Part shown: piece after piece, positions 41,886-53,106 of the stretch | Position numbering within the stretch: the first letter of the stretch is position 1 | How the letters are laid out: each line of letters starts with the position of its first letter | Origin: Flavonifractor sp. An82 | GTDB lineage: Bacteria; Bacillota; Clostridia; Oscillospirales; Oscillospiraceae | NCBI RefSeq assembly: GCF_002159265.1 | Contig: NZ_NFHG01000016.1 | Coordinates: forward strand, 21,707 to 85,706 | Direction of reading: 5' to 3' | Length of the DNA stretch: 64,000 nt | Translations under genes and position numbers: made by a program | Notes under the pieces: generated by a model | What the model was told of the DNA's origin: nothing | What the model saw: only the letters and a program-made list of their open reading frames with translations | Databases searched by the model: none

Positions 41886-44453
41886 GTGGCACAGGATATG
41901 AAGCCCGTCAAGAAAAAGCGCAGGTTCCTTCCGTGGAGGAAGGACCGGCGAGGCGAGAGCATGAATGAGACCCGATTCACCCAGCGGGCCCAGGCCGCCC
42001 TGCGTCTGGCCCAGGAGAGCGCCGCCGAACTGGGCCACGGCTATGTAGGCAGCGAGCACCTGCTGCTGGGCTTGGCCAAAGAGGGCAGGGGGGTGGCCTC
42101 CAAGGTACTCCAGGCCGCCGGTCTGGAGACGGAGGGCCTGAAACAGACGGTGTCCCAGCTGGTGGGGGTGGGCACGCCGGGGACCGTCCCCTCCCAGGGG
42201 CTGACCCCCCGGTGCAAGAAGATCATTGAACTCTCCCTCACCGAGGCGGTGCGGCTGGGCCACCAGTATGTGGGCACTGAGCATCTGCTGCTGGGCATCC
42301 TCCGGGAGGGGGACGGGGTGGCGGTACGGGTGCTGGACGCCGCCGGGGTGGAGCCCCGCCGCCTGCGGGCCGACGTGTCCGCCGCCATGGGAGGGGAGAC
42401 CCAGCCGCCTCCCTTCCGGGGGAGCGGCAAGCCCCGCACCGAGCGGGACTATCCCGGCGAGTCCAAGCTGCTGGAGCAGTTCGCCCGGGACCTGACCCGC
42501 ATGGCGGCCGGGGGCCAGCTGGACCCGGTGGTGGGCCGGGACCGGGAGATCCGTCGGGTAATTCAGATCCTGTCCCGGCGGCAGAAGAACAACCCTGCCC
42601 TCATCGGGGAGCCCGGCGTGGGCAAGACGGCGGTGGCCGAGGGCCTGGCCCGGATGATGGTGGCCGGAGACGTGCCCGAGGAGCTGCGGCGCAAGCGGCT
42701 GGTCTCCCTGGATCTGTCCGCCATGGTGGCGGGCACCAAATACCGGGGAGAATTTGAGGAGCGGGTAAAAAACGTGCTCTCCGAGGTGCGCCGGGTGGGG
42801 GATGTGATCCTATTCATCGACGAGCTCCATACCATCGTGGGGGCGGGCTCCGCCGAGGGAGCCATTGATGCCGCCAACATCATCAAGCCTGCCTTGGGTC
42901 GGGGAGAGATCCAGGTCATCGGGGCCACCACCACCGAGGAGTACCGGAAGTATATCGAGAAGGACGCCGCCCTGGAGCGGCGGTTCCAGCCGGTGCTGGT
43001 GGCCGAACCAGACCAGGAGACAGCTCGGGCCATCCTCATGGGCCTGCGGGACCGGTATGAGGCCCACCACCGCATCAGCATCAGCGACCAGGCCATCACC
43101 GCCGCCGTGGCCCTGTCCAGCCGGTATATCGGGGACCGCCGCCTGCCCGACAAGGCCATCGACCTGATGGACGAGGCGGCGGCCCGGGTGCGGCTGGACC
43201 GGCTGGCGGCGCCCCCCGATCTCCGGGCCCTGGAGGACAAGGTGGTCCGGGCCAGAGGGGAGAAGGAGGAGGCCATCCGCAGCCAGGACTTTGAGAAGGC
43301 CGCCATGCTGCGGGACGCGGAGGAGGATTTCCGCCGGGAGCTGGACCAGCAGAAGGCCCTGTGGCGGGCGGGACAGAACACCGGAGCGGTGACTGCCGAG
43401 GACGTGGCGGCGGTGGTGTCCGGCTGGACGGGCATCCCTGTCACCACCCTGACCCAGGCGGAGAGCGACCGGCTGCTCCAGTTGGAGGAGGAGCTTCACC
43501 GCCGGGTGGTGGGCCAGGAGGAGGCCGTCAAGGCGGTGGCCCGGGCTGTGCGCCGGGGCCGGGTGGGGCTGAAGGAGCCTGAACGGCCCACCGGCTGCTT
43601 CCTCTTCCTGGGCCCCACCGGCGTGGGCAAGACCGAACTGAGCCGGGCCCTGGCCCTCTCCCTCTTCGGCAGTGAGGAGGCCCTGTTCCGCTTCGACATG
43701 TCGGAGTATATGGAGAAGCACGCGGTCTCCCGGCTCATTGGCTCCCCGCCGGGCTATGTGGGCCACGAGGAGGGGGGCCAGCTCACCGAAAAGGTGCGGC
43801 GGCGGCCCTACTGTGTGGTGCTTTTTGACGAGATCGAGAAGGCCCACCCTGACGTATGGGGCATCCTGCTCCAGATCATGGAGGACGGTGTGGTCACCGA
43901 TTCCCAGGGCCGGAAGGCCGACTTCCGCAATGCGGTGGTGGTGCTCACCTCCAACGTGGGCGCGGCCAGGATCACCGCCCGGGGCAGCAAGCTGGGCTTC
44001 TCTGCTGCCGAGCACCGGGATGGGGAGACCCGCTCCCTGGAGGAGCTGCGCTCGGCGGTGCTGGAGGATTTGAAGAAGGTGTTCCGGCCGGAATTTCTCA
44101 ATCGTCTGGACGAGACCATCGTCTTCACCCAGCTGGGCCGGGGCGAGATCAAGTCCATCGCCCGGCGGATGCTCTCCCGGGTGGGGGAGCGGCTGCGGGC
44201 TCTGGGGGTGCGCCTTACCTGGACCGATGGGGCCCTGGACGCCCTGGCCAGGCTGGGTTTTGATCCCGACTACGGGGCTCGGCCCCTCCGCCGCACCATT
44301 CGTACCCGGGTGGAGGACCCGGCAGCCGAACTGCTGCTCAGCGGCGCGGTGCGGGCAGGGGACACCCTGCTGGCCGATCGGGCGGGGGATACCCTGACCC
44401 TGTGTAAACAAGAAGTGGAAAAGGAGAATGAACCATGCGAAAACAACGGATGA
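41886..44453 (+). CDS. clpC: ATP-dependent Clp protease ATP-binding subunit ClpC
   Basis: An 855-residue AAA+ unfoldase that feeds ClpP. Two Clp_N repeats are N-terminal ([16 protein letters not shown] and [17 protein letters not shown]). D1 has Walker A GEPGVGKT and Walker [14 protein letters not shown]-like linker follows ([20 protein letters not shown]), then D2 with GPTGVGKT and [14 protein letters not shown]. The chosen GTG at 41886 has AAAGGAG upstream and adds a basic 25-residue extension ([14 protein letters not shown]). ATG 41961 would give the standard N-terminus but has a poor site. The usual ctsR, mcsA and mcsB neighbours are missing. It overlaps the next gene by 19 bases. Confidence 0.94.
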   Translation: MAQDMKPVKKKRRFLPWRKDRRGESMNETRFTQRAQAALRLAQESAAELGHGYVGSEHLLLGLAKEGRGVASKVLQAAGLETEGLKQTVSQLVGVGTPGTVPSQGLTPRCKKIIELSLTEAVRLGHQYVGTEHLLLGILREGDGVAVRVLDAAGVEPRRLRADVSAAMGGETQPPPFRGSGKPRTERDYPGESKLLEQFARDLTRMAAGGQLDPVVGRDREIRRVIQILSRRQKNNPALIGEPGVGKTAVAEGLARMMVAGDVPEELRRKRLVSLDLSAMVAGTKYRGEFEERVKNVLSEVRRVGDVILFIDELHTIVGAGSAEGAIDAANIIKPALGRGEIQVIGATTTEEYRKYIEKDAALERRFQPVLVAEPDQETARAILMGLRDRYEAHHRISISDQAITAAVALSSRYIGDRRLPDKAIDLMDEAAARVRLDRLAAPPDLRALEDKVVRARGEKEEAIRSQDFEKAAMLRDAEEDFRRELDQQKALWRAGQNTGAVTAEDVAAVVSGWTGIPVTTLTQAESDRLLQLEEELHRRVVGQEEAVKAVARAVRRGRVGLKEPERPTGCFLFLGPTGVGKTELSRALALSLFGSEEALFRFDMSEYMEKHAVSRLIGSPPGYVGHEEGGQLTEKVRRRPYCVVLFDEIEKAHPDVWGILLQIMEDGVVTDSQGRKADFRNAVVVLTSNVGAARITARGSKLGFSAAEHRDGETRSLEELRSAVLEDLKKVFRPEFLNRLDETIVFTQLGRGEIKSIARRMLSRVGERLRALGVRLTWTDGALDALARLGFDPDYGARPLRRTIRTRVEDPAAELLLSGAVRAGDTLLADRAGDTLTLCKQEVEKENEPCENNG

Positions 44454-44986
44454 TCCCTCTGATGCTGCTGGCGCTGCTGCTGGTACTGCCCGGCTGCAGC
44501 AAGGTGGAGGACGAGATGGACAAAATGGAGAGCCAGATGGCACAAAAGGAGGAGCTGACCGCCGAAGAGCGGACCCAACTCTACCAGACCGCCATTGAGA
44601 ACGCCAGAGACCAGGAGGAAAACGACGCCCTGCCCATCATCACCAGCGTGGATGACGACATGGGCCAGGCCACCTTTGACCTGTTGGGCCTGAAAAAGGA
44701 GGATGTGGCAGCCTGCGCCCTGTCGGCTTCTCTGATGAATGTGAAGGCTTACGGTGTTGCCGCCGTCTGTCCGGTGGCAGGCCGGGAGGAAGCGGTGCGC
44801 AACGGCCTCAACGATTTTATCGCAAACCGGAAGGAGAGCTTTCACCAGTATTTGCAGGATCAGTATGATATTGCCGACAAGGCCAAACTGGGCACCCTGA
44901 AGGACGGCACCATCCTGCTGGTGATGTGTGAGAATCAGGACCAGGTCTATGAGTCCATTCAAACCGCCATCGAGTCCGGGACTTAA
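44435..44986 (+). CDS. DUF4358-type lipoprotein
   Basis: A 183-residue lipoprotein. The signal [16 protein letters not shown] gives a lipobox LPGC with Cys at residue 21. A coiled, charged linker (KVEDEMDKMESQMAQKEEL) precedes a domain of about 120 residues resembling DUF4358 (VAACALSASLMNVKAYGVAAVC, then LNDFIANRKESFHQYLQDQYDIADKA). Its function is unknown; related proteins are frequent in gut Clostridia. The start lies inside the end of clpC, so the two are translationally coupled, though a functional link to proteolysis is not established. Confidence 0.8.
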   Translation: MRKQRMIPLMLLALLLVLPGCSKVEDEMDKMESQMAQKEELTAEERTQLYQTAIENARDQEENDALPIITSVDDDMGQATFDLLGLKKEDVAACALSASLMNVKAYGVAAVCPVAGREEAVRNGLNDFIANRKESFHQYLQDQYDIADKAKLGTLKDGTILLVMCENQDQVYESIQTAIESGT

Positions 44987-44996
44987 AGGAACATTC

Positions 44997-45042
44997 AGCC
45001 GCAGCCCTTGCATGCCATAACATGCAAGGGTTGCGGCTTTTT
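44997..45042 (+). terminator. Terminator of the clpC operon
   Basis: An 18-bp stem (44997-45014 with 45021-45038, core CCCTTGCATG/CATGCAAGGG) with one wobble pair is followed by TTTTT. Confidence 0.9.
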
Positions 45043-45059
45043 GGCAAATGTACTATAAT
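45031..45059 (+). promoter_or_regulatory. malQ promoter
   Basis: TTGCGG (45031-45036) and TATAAT (45054-45059) are 17 bases apart. The -35 lies within the 3' arm of the preceding terminator, a compact arrangement. Confidence 0.7.
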
Positions 45060-45095
45060 AAGCAGGTCCGTAATCAATGAAGTGGAGGCCTGTTT

Positions 45096-46571
45096 ATGCA
45101 AGCAAGAGCCAGCGGAATCCTGCTTCCCGTATTCTCCCTGCCGGGGCCCTACGGCATCGGCACGCTGGGCAAGCCGGCCCGGCAGTTTATCGACTTTTTG
45201 GCGGCGGGCGGCCAGAAATTCTGGCAGATCCTGCCCCTGGTGCCGCCGGGAGGGGGCAACTCCCCCTACATGTCCCCCTCGTCTTTCGCGGGCAATCCCC
45301 TGTTCCTGGACCTGGATGAACTGGCGGAGGAGGGGTTGCTGACCCACGACGAGCTCAACGCCGCCCAGCGGGACAATCCGGACCGGGTGGATTACGCCTG
45401 GCTCCGCGAGACCCGGCTGCCCCTGCTGCGGAAGGCCTTTGAACGGGGACGGGAGAAATACGCCCCCCAGCTCAAGCAGTTTGAGGGGGAGGAGGCCGAC
45501 TGGCTGCCCGACTACGCCCTCTTCATGGCCCTGCATGACCATTTTGACAAGGAACTGGCCCAGTGGCCCGACGAGGTCCGCCTGCGCAAGCCGGCGGCCA
45601 TGGCCCGGTGCCGGGAGGAGCTGGGGGAGGAGTGCGCTTTCCAGACCTTCCTGCAATACCTCTTCTTCCGCCAGTGGAAGGCGGTCAAGACCTATGCCAA
45701 CTCCAAGGGGGTCTCCATCATCGGGGACCTGCCCATCTATGTCTCTCCCGACAGCGCCGAGGTGTGGGCCAATCCGGAGCTCTTCCAGCTCAAGGAGGAT
45801 ATGCGTCCCTCCTGCGTGGCCGGTGTGCCCCCAGATGCCTTTACTGACAAGGGCCAGCACTGGGGCAACCCTCTGTACGACTGGAAGTACCACAAAAAGA
45901 CCGGCTTTGCCTGGTGGAAGCGCCGGGGCGCCCATATGGCCCGTCTGTATGACGTGGTGCGCATCGACCACTTCCGGGCCTTCCACACCTACTGGTCCAT
46001 CCCCGAGGATGCCGAGGACGCCCGGGGCGGCCACTGGGAGAAGGGCCCCGGCAACGACCTGCTGGACGTGCTGAAAAAGGTGCCTGGCCTGGCCCTCATC
46101 GCGGAGGATCTGGGGGATCTGGATGCCGACGCCCTGGCCTATATCGCCCAGAGCGGCCTGCCCGGCATGAAGGTGCTGGTCTATGCCTTCGACCCGGTGG
46201 GGGAGAGCGCCTATCTGCCCCATAACTGCCCCCGGGACGCGGTGATGTACACCGGTACCCACGACACCCCCACCTTTGTCCAGTGGCTCTTTACCGAGGC
46301 CAACCCGGACGAGCGGCAGTACGCCTTCGACTACCTGCGCCTGCGGGAGGACGAGGGCTTCGGCTGGGGTGCGGTGTGCGGGGCGTGGATGTCCCCCTGC
46401 CGGCTGGCCATCGCTCCCTTCCAGGACCTGCTGGGTCTGGGTGGGGACGCCCGGGTCAACGCCCCCGGCACCATGGGGGACCAGAACTGGTCCTGGCGGG
46501 TGCGGGCTGACGCCCTTAACCCCACGGTGTCCGGCAAGCTGGCCAGAATCACCCGTACTTATCGGAGATAA
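45096..46571 (+). CDS. malQ: 4-alpha-glucanotransferase (amylomaltase)
   Basis: A 491-residue GH77 enzyme that transfers glucan chains in maltodextrin and glycogen metabolism. RASGILLPVFSLPGPYGIGTLG at the start, the nucleophile region VRIDHFRAFHTYWSIPEDA (about 287-305), LIAEDLGDLDADAL and YTGTHDTPTFVQWL with the third acidic motif are all present. A strong promoter and terminators on both sides show a single-gene unit. The length is normal for the short amylomaltases of Firmicutes. Confidence 0.95.
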   Translation: MQARASGILLPVFSLPGPYGIGTLGKPARQFIDFLAAGGQKFWQILPLVPPGGGNSPYMSPSSFAGNPLFLDLDELAEEGLLTHDELNAAQRDNPDRVDYAWLRETRLPLLRKAFERGREKYAPQLKQFEGEEADWLPDYALFMALHDHFDKELAQWPDEVRLRKPAAMARCREELGEECAFQTFLQYLFFRQWKAVKTYANSKGVSIIGDLPIYVSPDSAEVWANPELFQLKEDMRPSCVAGVPPDAFTDKGQHWGNPLYDWKYHKKTGFAWWKRRGAHMARLYDVVRIDHFRAFHTYWSIPEDAEDARGGHWEKGPGNDLLDVLKKVPGLALIAEDLGDLDADALAYIAQSGLPGMKVLVYAFDPVGESAYLPHNCPRDAVMYTGTHDTPTFVQWLFTEANPDERQYAFDYLRLREDEGFGWGAVCGAWMSPCRLAIAPFQDLLGLGGDARVNAPGTMGDQNWSWRVRADALNPTVSGKLARITRTYRR

Positions 46572-46574
46572 CGT

Positions 46575-46611
46575 AAAACTGCCTGCCGCAGGACTGCGGC
46601 AGGCAGTTTTT
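46575..46611. terminator. Bidirectional terminator after malQ
   Basis: AAAACTGCCTGCCGCA (46575-46590) pairs with TGCGGCAGGCAGTTTT (46595-46610) around GGAC, with T-runs on both strands. Confidence 0.93.
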
Positions 46612-46638
46612 ATGTTGATTTGATAGATGAAAATTGTC

Positions 46639-47121
46639 TTAAAGTTTTAATACGGCAATCTGTTCTTCTCCGTCTTTTTCTCTGGTCTCTATAAATCCAA
46701 AAGAGGCATACAGCGATTTAGCAACCACATTTTCTGGCTCATATGACAGCCAACAGAAATCAGCTTTACCACAGGGAAATGTTCGGATAAAGCTTAACGC
46801 AAGTTCTACCGCCTGTTTCCCATACCCCATGTTTTGATAGTTCTTATCTATCATCAATCTCCACAGGTTATAATTCCCGTCTGCTATGGCAGGTGCATCT
46901 TTCCAGTAATCATCTTTGTCATAACCGATCATCACAAAGCCGACTGGATTATTACCTTCAAAAATTCCAAACGGAAAAGCATACCCGTTGGATGTAATAG
47001 CAATATACGCTTCGATAATGCTGATATCATTACTGGCGACAAAACTTTTCTGACTATCTGAGACATTTAACCTTAGAATATCCCAGATATTTTCACCGTT
47101 TATTTTTTTCAGATGAATCAT
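46639..47121 (-). CDS. GNAT acetyltransferase, BltD/spermidine-acetyltransferase-like
   Basis: A 160-residue GNAT protein. LNVSDSQKSFVASNDISIIEAY near the N-terminus resembles BltD-type polyamine acetyltransferases. The acetyl-CoA motif A is NLWRLMIDKNYQNMGYGKQAVELAL, and the end FGFIETREKDGEEQIAVLKL is standard for GNATs. The gene and its surroundings are visibly AT-rich, unlike the GC-rich neighbours, which suggests recent acquisition. The 148 bases upstream hold no clear -10/-35 pair I would rely on. The polyamine substrate is an inference. Confidence 0.8.
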   Translation of the reverse strand: MIHLKKINGENIWDILRLNVSDSQKSFVASNDISIIEAYIAITSNGYAFPFGIFEGNNPVGFVMIGYDKDDYWKDAPAIADGNYNLWRLMIDKNYQNMGYGKQAVELALSFIRTFPCGKADFCWLSYEPENVVAKSLYASFGFIETREKDGEEQIAVLKL

Positions 47122-47269
47122 TCTATTTACCTCTGTGAATCCAAATTTGTCTGCTTAGATTGTAGCACTCATATACAAATTTCTCTATCATTTTCTATTT
47201 GCCTATATCATTTTTTATACTATGGAAAATTTGAACACCAAAAAGTCAAATGCTATTTTATGGAAAGGA

Positions 47270-48256
47270 TTATTGAAACACCAGGCTGACGTCACCGGTG
47301 CCGCTGACCAGAGACAGGGTTCGCTGGCCACTGCCGCCCTCCGACCAGAAGGGCTGCATGGTCTCTCCGTTCAGACGGATATCGCCGGTGCCTGAGCTCA
47401 GCAGCCAGGAGTAGCCGGACTGGCTGTCTGCGATCTCAAAGGTCAGGTCGCCTGTCCCGGTAAGAATGTCGGCTTCTTTCACCGGAGCGGCCAGTTTCAG
47501 GGTCGCATCGCCCACACCGTTCTCCACATTCATTCTGCCGCTGACGGTACAGTCCTCCCAGACCAGATCGCCCACACCAATGGTTAGCTCCGCACGGTCC
47601 AGAGTGGTCCCCTCCGGGACGGTCACCTCGACTTGAACGTCCGCCGATCTTTGAGCGGAGGGAACATCAGAGGGATAGGGGGTACTCCAGACCGAGAGAA
47701 CCCCGTCTCTGTTGCGGTAGTTCAGCTGGTAGGAGTCCTCCGAGGTGTCCTGGCTCCGGTTGACCAGACGGATCGTCCACTCGCTGCCCGTTTTGATCTG
47801 AACCGAGGCCACGTCCACATCCAACTCCAGGGCGTCAAAGGGGGTCAGTGCCACCGATACGTCAGAGTTGTCTGTAACGAGAACGGGGGTGGTGGTCTCG
47901 ACGGTGGGGGTGCGGAAACTGTCGGTTCTGAGCGCCAGCAACAGAGTGGAAGGCAGCACAAAGATAGCCAGAACGATGACAAGCACGATTGCGATGATCA
48001 GCGGGACCACCCACCGCCGCCGTCCGGCGGGAGCAGGGGGCGGGGTGGTGACCCGCCGGGCGCTTTCTCCTGCGTCCTTCAGCACCTGCTCCGCCACTGA
48101 GGCGGGGGAGCCCAGACGCTCCGCCACAGCTTCCTCGTCCTCCTCCGAGTCGTCAAAATAGGCCTCGTAGTAGGAGAGCACGTCGGCCAACTCCTCCTCC
48201 GGCAGATGGTCTTCCAGCCTGTACCGCAGCTGCTTTAAAAATTGTGACTTATTCAT
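47270..48256 (-). CDS. HAAS-domain membrane protein with DUF4097-like beta region
   Basis: A 328-residue protein. The N-terminal HAAS/DUF1700 domain (KSQFLKQLRYRLEDHLPEEELADVLSYYEAYFDD, residues 3-60) is typical of partners of PadR regulators. A membrane helix follows (about 84-105), then an outer domain of repeated GTGDLTF, GVGDLVW and GTGDVSL units, the pattern of DUF4097 beta-helices. ATG 48256 is preferred over 48262, which abuts the AAGGAGG site. It overlaps the padR stop codon, so translation is coupled. It probably senses or responds to envelope state together with the PadR protein. Confidence 0.85.
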   Translation of the reverse strand: MNKSQFLKQLRYRLEDHLPEEELADVLSYYEAYFDDSEEDEEAVAERLGSPASVAEQVLKDAGESARRVTTPPPAPAGRRRWVVPLIIAIVLVIVLAIFVLPSTLLLALRTDSFRTPTVETTTPVLVTDNSDVSVALTPFDALELDVDVASVQIKTGSEWTIRLVNRSQDTSEDSYQLNYRNRDGVLSVWSTPYPSDVPSAQRSADVQVEVTVPEGTTLDRAELTIGVGDLVWEDCTVSGRMNVENGVGDATLKLAAPVKEADILTGTGDLTFEIADSQSGYSWLLSSGTGDIRLNGETMQPFWSEGGSGQRTLSLVSGTGDVSLVFQ

Positions 48257-48575
48257 GCCCATCCTCCTTTTCCCCCAGCAGAAGCCCCTCGATCTGGCTG
48301 CGGTAACGCACCCATTCCTCCCGATAGCCGGTGAGCAGCGCCCGCCCCGCCGGTGTGATGGCGTAGTAGCGCCGGTTGCGGCCCTGAAAGGGCTTGTCGT
48401 AGACAGTGAGACAGCCGCTCTGCTGAAGCCGCCTCAACACGGGATAGAGGGTGGATTCCGACAGCTCCACCTGCTCCTTCATGCGCTGGGTCAGGCGGTA
48501 GCCGTAGGTGTCTCCCTCCGCCAGCACCGCCAGCACGCAGGCGTCCAGCAGGGGAGCGCCCAGTGGAAAGGTCAT
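48249..48575 (-). CDS. PadR-family transcriptional regulator
   Basis: A 108-residue winged-helix regulator. LLDACVLAVLAEGDTYGYRLTQRMKEQVELSESTLYPVLRRLQQSG is the canonical PadR N-terminus, followed by the wing GRNRRYYAITPAGRALL. The ATG at 48575 follows AAAGGGGGCC. A longer frame to 48755 has no site and crosses the promoter. The gene overlaps the HAAS gene. A perfect palindrome covers its -10 region, which suggests autorepression. Confidence 0.92.
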   Translation of the reverse strand: MTFPLGAPLLDACVLAVLAEGDTYGYRLTQRMKEQVELSESTLYPVLRRLQQSGCLTVYDKPFQGRNRRYYAITPAGRALLTGYREEWVRYRSQIEGLLLGEKEDGHE

Positions 48576-48599
48576 AGCCAGGCCCCCTTTCTGTTTGAT

Positions 48600-48631
48600 A
48601 ATATTATATGACGTATAATATTGCTTGTCAA
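48600..48631 (-). promoter_or_regulatory. padR promoter with palindromic operator
   Basis: On the minus strand a perfect TTGACA (plus 48626-48631) and TATAAT (plus 48603-48608) are 17 bases apart. AATATTATA (48600-48608) and TATAATATT (48614-48622) form a perfect 9-bp inverted repeat that covers the -10 and part of the spacer. This is a likely PadR operator. Confidence 0.75.
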
Positions 48632-48821
48632 CAATGATATGGACCGGGCAGCCTTGTGAAAATTGCGCCGGTGACCGGGGCATTGGAAATGATTTTTGGG
48701 CACAATTCTTTCCGTTTGCGGAACTTCCTGTATTTTGTAGGTTTTCTCTTGTCAAAAAAATGCTTTTGTTATATTATGATGGATGCGAAATTCTTCATTA
48801 TAAAGGATATCAGGTGAATCT

Positions 48822-51755
48822 ATGAGTCTGCGGATTGGAATTGACATTGGCTCCACCACGGTCAAAGTGGTGGTACTGGACGAGGCCAACCAGCTGCTGT
48901 TCCGCTCCTATGAGCGGCACTACTCCAAGGCCAGAGAGCGTGCGGCTGAGACCCTGCGTTCCATCGAGGAGAAGCTGCGGGGCCAGCAGGTGCGCATCGC
49001 CATCACCGGCTCTGCCGGTCTGGGCGTGGCCAAGGCGGCGGAGATCGACTTTGTGCAGGAGGTGTACGCCACCGCCGCCGCCGTCAATACCTACATACCG
49101 GCCACCGACGCGGTGATCGAGCTGGGCGGCGAGGACGCCAAGATCATTTTCTTCGGCGGCGCGCTGGAGGAGCGTATGAACGGCTCCTGCGCCGGCGGTA
49201 CCGGCGCCTTTATCGACCAGATGGCCACCCTGATGAACGTGTCGGTGAACGAGCTGGATGAGCTCTCCCTGAAGCACGAGAAGATCTATCCCATCGCCTC
49301 CCGCTGCGGCGTGTTCGCCAAGAGCGATATCCAGCCTATCCTGAACCAGGGCGGCCGGAAGGAGGACGTGGCGGCCTCCATCTTCCAGGCGGTGGTGGAC
49401 CAGACTGTGGCCGGTCTGACTCAGGGCCGCGAGCTCAAGGGCAAGATCGTCTTTCTGGGCGGCCCTCTCCACTTCCTCAAGGGCCTGCGCCAGCGGTTCG
49501 TGGAGACCCTGAAGCTGGACGAGGAGCATGCCATCTTCCCGGAGGACGGCGACTGCTTTGCCGGGATCGGTGCCGCCCTGTGTGCCACCGAGCTGGCCGA
49601 GCGCTCCTTTGATGAGATCCTGGAGCGGCTGGAAAAGAGCGTGGACAACGTGGGCCTGGTGGACACCATGCCCCCCCTGTTTAACGATCAGGGGGAGTAC
49701 GACGCCTTCCTGGCCCGCCACAACGCCATGCATCCCCCGGAGGTGGACGTGAACACCTATTCCGGCGATGCCTGGCTGGGCATCGACGCCGGTTCCACCA
49801 CCACCAAGATGGTGCTCATCACCGCCGACGGCGGCCTGCTCTACACCTACTACCACTCCAACCTGGGCAACCCGGTGGCCATCGTGCTGGAGCAGCTGAA
49901 GGAGATCTACGCCCTGTGCGGCGACCGCATCACCATTAAGGGCGCGGCGGTCACCGGCTACGGTGAGGAGCTCATCAAGAACGCCTTCTCCTGCGACGCC
50001 GGTCTGGTGGAGACGGTGGCCCACTACAACGCCGCCCGCCATTTCAACCCCGACGTGGATTTCATCATCGACATCGGCGGCCAGGATATGAAGTGCTTCA
50101 AGATCCGCAACGGCGCGGTGGACTCCATCATGCTCAACGAGGCCTGCTCCTCCGGCTGCGGCTCCTTCATTGAGACCTTTGCCAAGGCCCTGGGCTATAA
50201 CATCGCCGACTTCTCCAAGCTGGGCCTGCTGGCCAAGCACCCGGTGAACCTGGGCTCCCGCTGCACCGTGTTTATGAACTCCAGCGTGAAGCAGGCCCAG
50301 AAGGACGGCGCCAGCGTGGAGGACATCTCCGCCGGTCTGTCCATCTCCATCGTGAAAAACGCGGTATACAAGGTCATCCGTGCCGCCAACGCCGACGACC
50401 TGGGCAAGCACATCGTGGTCCAGGGCGGCACCTTCCATAACGACGCGGTGCTGCGGGCCTTTGAGCTGGAGCTGGGCCGCAACGTGACCCGGCCCACCAT
50501 CGCCGGTATCATGGGCGCCTTCGGCGCGGCTCTGGCCGCCCGGGATCTCCACCTGGACAAGAGTTCCATCCTGACGGCGGAGGACCTGAAGTCCTTCTCC
50601 CACACCGCCAGGCCCGTGACCTGCAACCTGTGCACCAACCACTGCTCCCTTACCGTCAACACCTTTGACGGCGGGCGGCGGTTTATCTCGGGCAACCGGT
50701 GCTCCCGCCCCCTGGGCAAGGCCAAGGTGGAGAACCCCGACCTGATGAACTACAAGTACAAGAAGCTCCGTGCCCTCCACGGCAAGGGGAGCGGCAATGG
50801 GGTCCGGGGCAAGATGGGCATCCCCTTCGGCCTGAACATGTACGAGAACCTGCCCTTCTGGTTTGAGTTCTTTACCCGCCTCAACTTTGAGGTGGTGCTC
50901 TCTCCCGAGTCCTCCCGCAAGCTCTACCTGAAGGGCCAGCACACCATTCCCTCCGATACGGTTTGCTATCCCGCCAAGCTGCTCCACGGCCATGTGGAGG
51001 CCCTGGTGGAGGAGGGGGTGGACGCCATTTGGTACCCCTGCATGTCCTACAACAACGACGAGGGCATCGGCGACAACCACTACAACTGCCCGGTGGTGGC
51101 TTACTACCCCGAGCTGCTGGCCGCCAACGTGCCCCTGCTGAAGCAGACCAGGTTCCTCAATCCCTATGTGGGCCTGTGGCGGCACAAGGACTTCACCAAG
51201 CGGATCGCCAAGATCATGGACGAGGAGTTCTCCATCCCCAAGCGGGAGACCGAGGCGGCGGCCAAGGCGGCCTATGCGGCTTATGACGCCTACGTCCACG
51301 ACGTGCGGGAGACCGGCAAGCGGTACATCGAGTACGCCCGGGCCCACGACATGCCCATCATCGTGGCCTGCGGCCGGCCCTACCACATCGACCCGGAGAT
51401 CAACCACGGCATCAATGACCTGATTACCTCCTTCGGCTTTGTGCTGGTCACCGAGGACGCCCTCAGCTATCTAGAGGGCTACGCCCCCCGGAAGGTGCTC
51501 AACCAGTGGACCTTCCAGTCCCGGATGTACAACGCCGCCCGCTATGTATGTACCCAGCCCGACATGCAGGTGGTGCAGCTGGTCAGCTTTGGCTGCGGCA
51601 CCGACGCCATCACCACCGACGAGCTGCGTGACATTCTGGAGAGCGGCGGCAAGCTGTACACCCAGCTGAAGATCGACGACATCAGCAACCTGGGCGCCGT
51701 CACCATCCGGGTCCGCTCCCTGATGGCGGCTATGGACGCCCGGAAGCATCAGTGA
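48822..51755 (+). CDS. 2-hydroxyacyl-CoA dehydratase activase-related protein (double ASKHA plus DUF2229)
   Basis: A 977-residue cytoplasmic protein. Two ASKHA-type activase modules are in tandem: IGIDIGSTTVKVVVLDE with NGSCAGGTGAFIDQMA (residues about 4-270), and LGIDAGSTTTKMVLI with NEACSSGCGSFIETFA (about 315-580). The cysteines in GSCAGG and CSSGCG would hold the bridging 4Fe-4S cluster. A DUF2229-type domain follows (about 600-977), with CNLCTNHCSL, GNRCSRP and PSDTVCYPAKLLHGH. Usually this family is one protein of about 1400 residues; here the last part is the next gene. The physiological substrate of this broad family is largely unproven. Confidence 0.88.
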   Translation: MSLRIGIDIGSTTVKVVVLDEANQLLFRSYERHYSKARERAAETLRSIEEKLRGQQVRIAITGSAGLGVAKAAEIDFVQEVYATAAAVNTYIPATDAVIELGGEDAKIIFFGGALEERMNGSCAGGTGAFIDQMATLMNVSVNELDELSLKHEKIYPIASRCGVFAKSDIQPILNQGGRKEDVAASIFQAVVDQTVAGLTQGRELKGKIVFLGGPLHFLKGLRQRFVETLKLDEEHAIFPEDGDCFAGIGAALCATELAERSFDEILERLEKSVDNVGLVDTMPPLFNDQGEYDAFLARHNAMHPPEVDVNTYSGDAWLGIDAGSTTTKMVLITADGGLLYTYYHSNLGNPVAIVLEQLKEIYALCGDRITIKGAAVTGYGEELIKNAFSCDAGLVETVAHYNAARHFNPDVDFIIDIGGQDMKCFKIRNGAVDSIMLNEACSSGCGSFIETFAKALGYNIADFSKLGLLAKHPVNLGSRCTVFMNSSVKQAQKDGASVEDISAGLSISIVKNAVYKVIRAANADDLGKHIVVQGGTFHNDAVLRAFELELGRNVTRPTIAGIMGAFGAALAARDLHLDKSSILTAEDLKSFSHTARPVTCNLCTNHCSLTVNTFDGGRRFISGNRCSRPLGKAKVENPDLMNYKYKKLRALHGKGSGNGVRGKMGIPFGLNMYENLPFWFEFFTRLNFEVVLSPESSRKLYLKGQHTIPSDTVCYPAKLLHGHVEALVEEGVDAIWYPCMSYNNDEGIGDNHYNCPVVAYYPELLAANVPLLKQTRFLNPYVGLWRHKDFTKRIAKIMDEEFSIPKRETEAAAKAAYAAYDAYVHDVRETGKRYIEYARAHDMPIIVACGRPYHIDPEINHGINDLITSFGFVLVTEDALSYLEGYAPRKVLNQWTFQSRMYNAARYVCTQPDMQVVQLVSFGCGTDAITTDELRDILESGGKLYTQLKIDDISNLGAVTIRVRSLMAAMDARKHQ

Positions 51756-51792
51756 CCCCACGCACCGTGCAAGGAAAGGAACCATCGTTACT

Positions 51793-53098
<1,306 letters not shown>

Positions 53099-53106
<8 letters not shown>

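Noticed and set aside
41777..41968. A 63-codon frame upstream of and overlapping clpC
   Set aside because: It has a possible GGAAGGGAG site, but its composition and overlap with the clpC start give no sign of a real protein.
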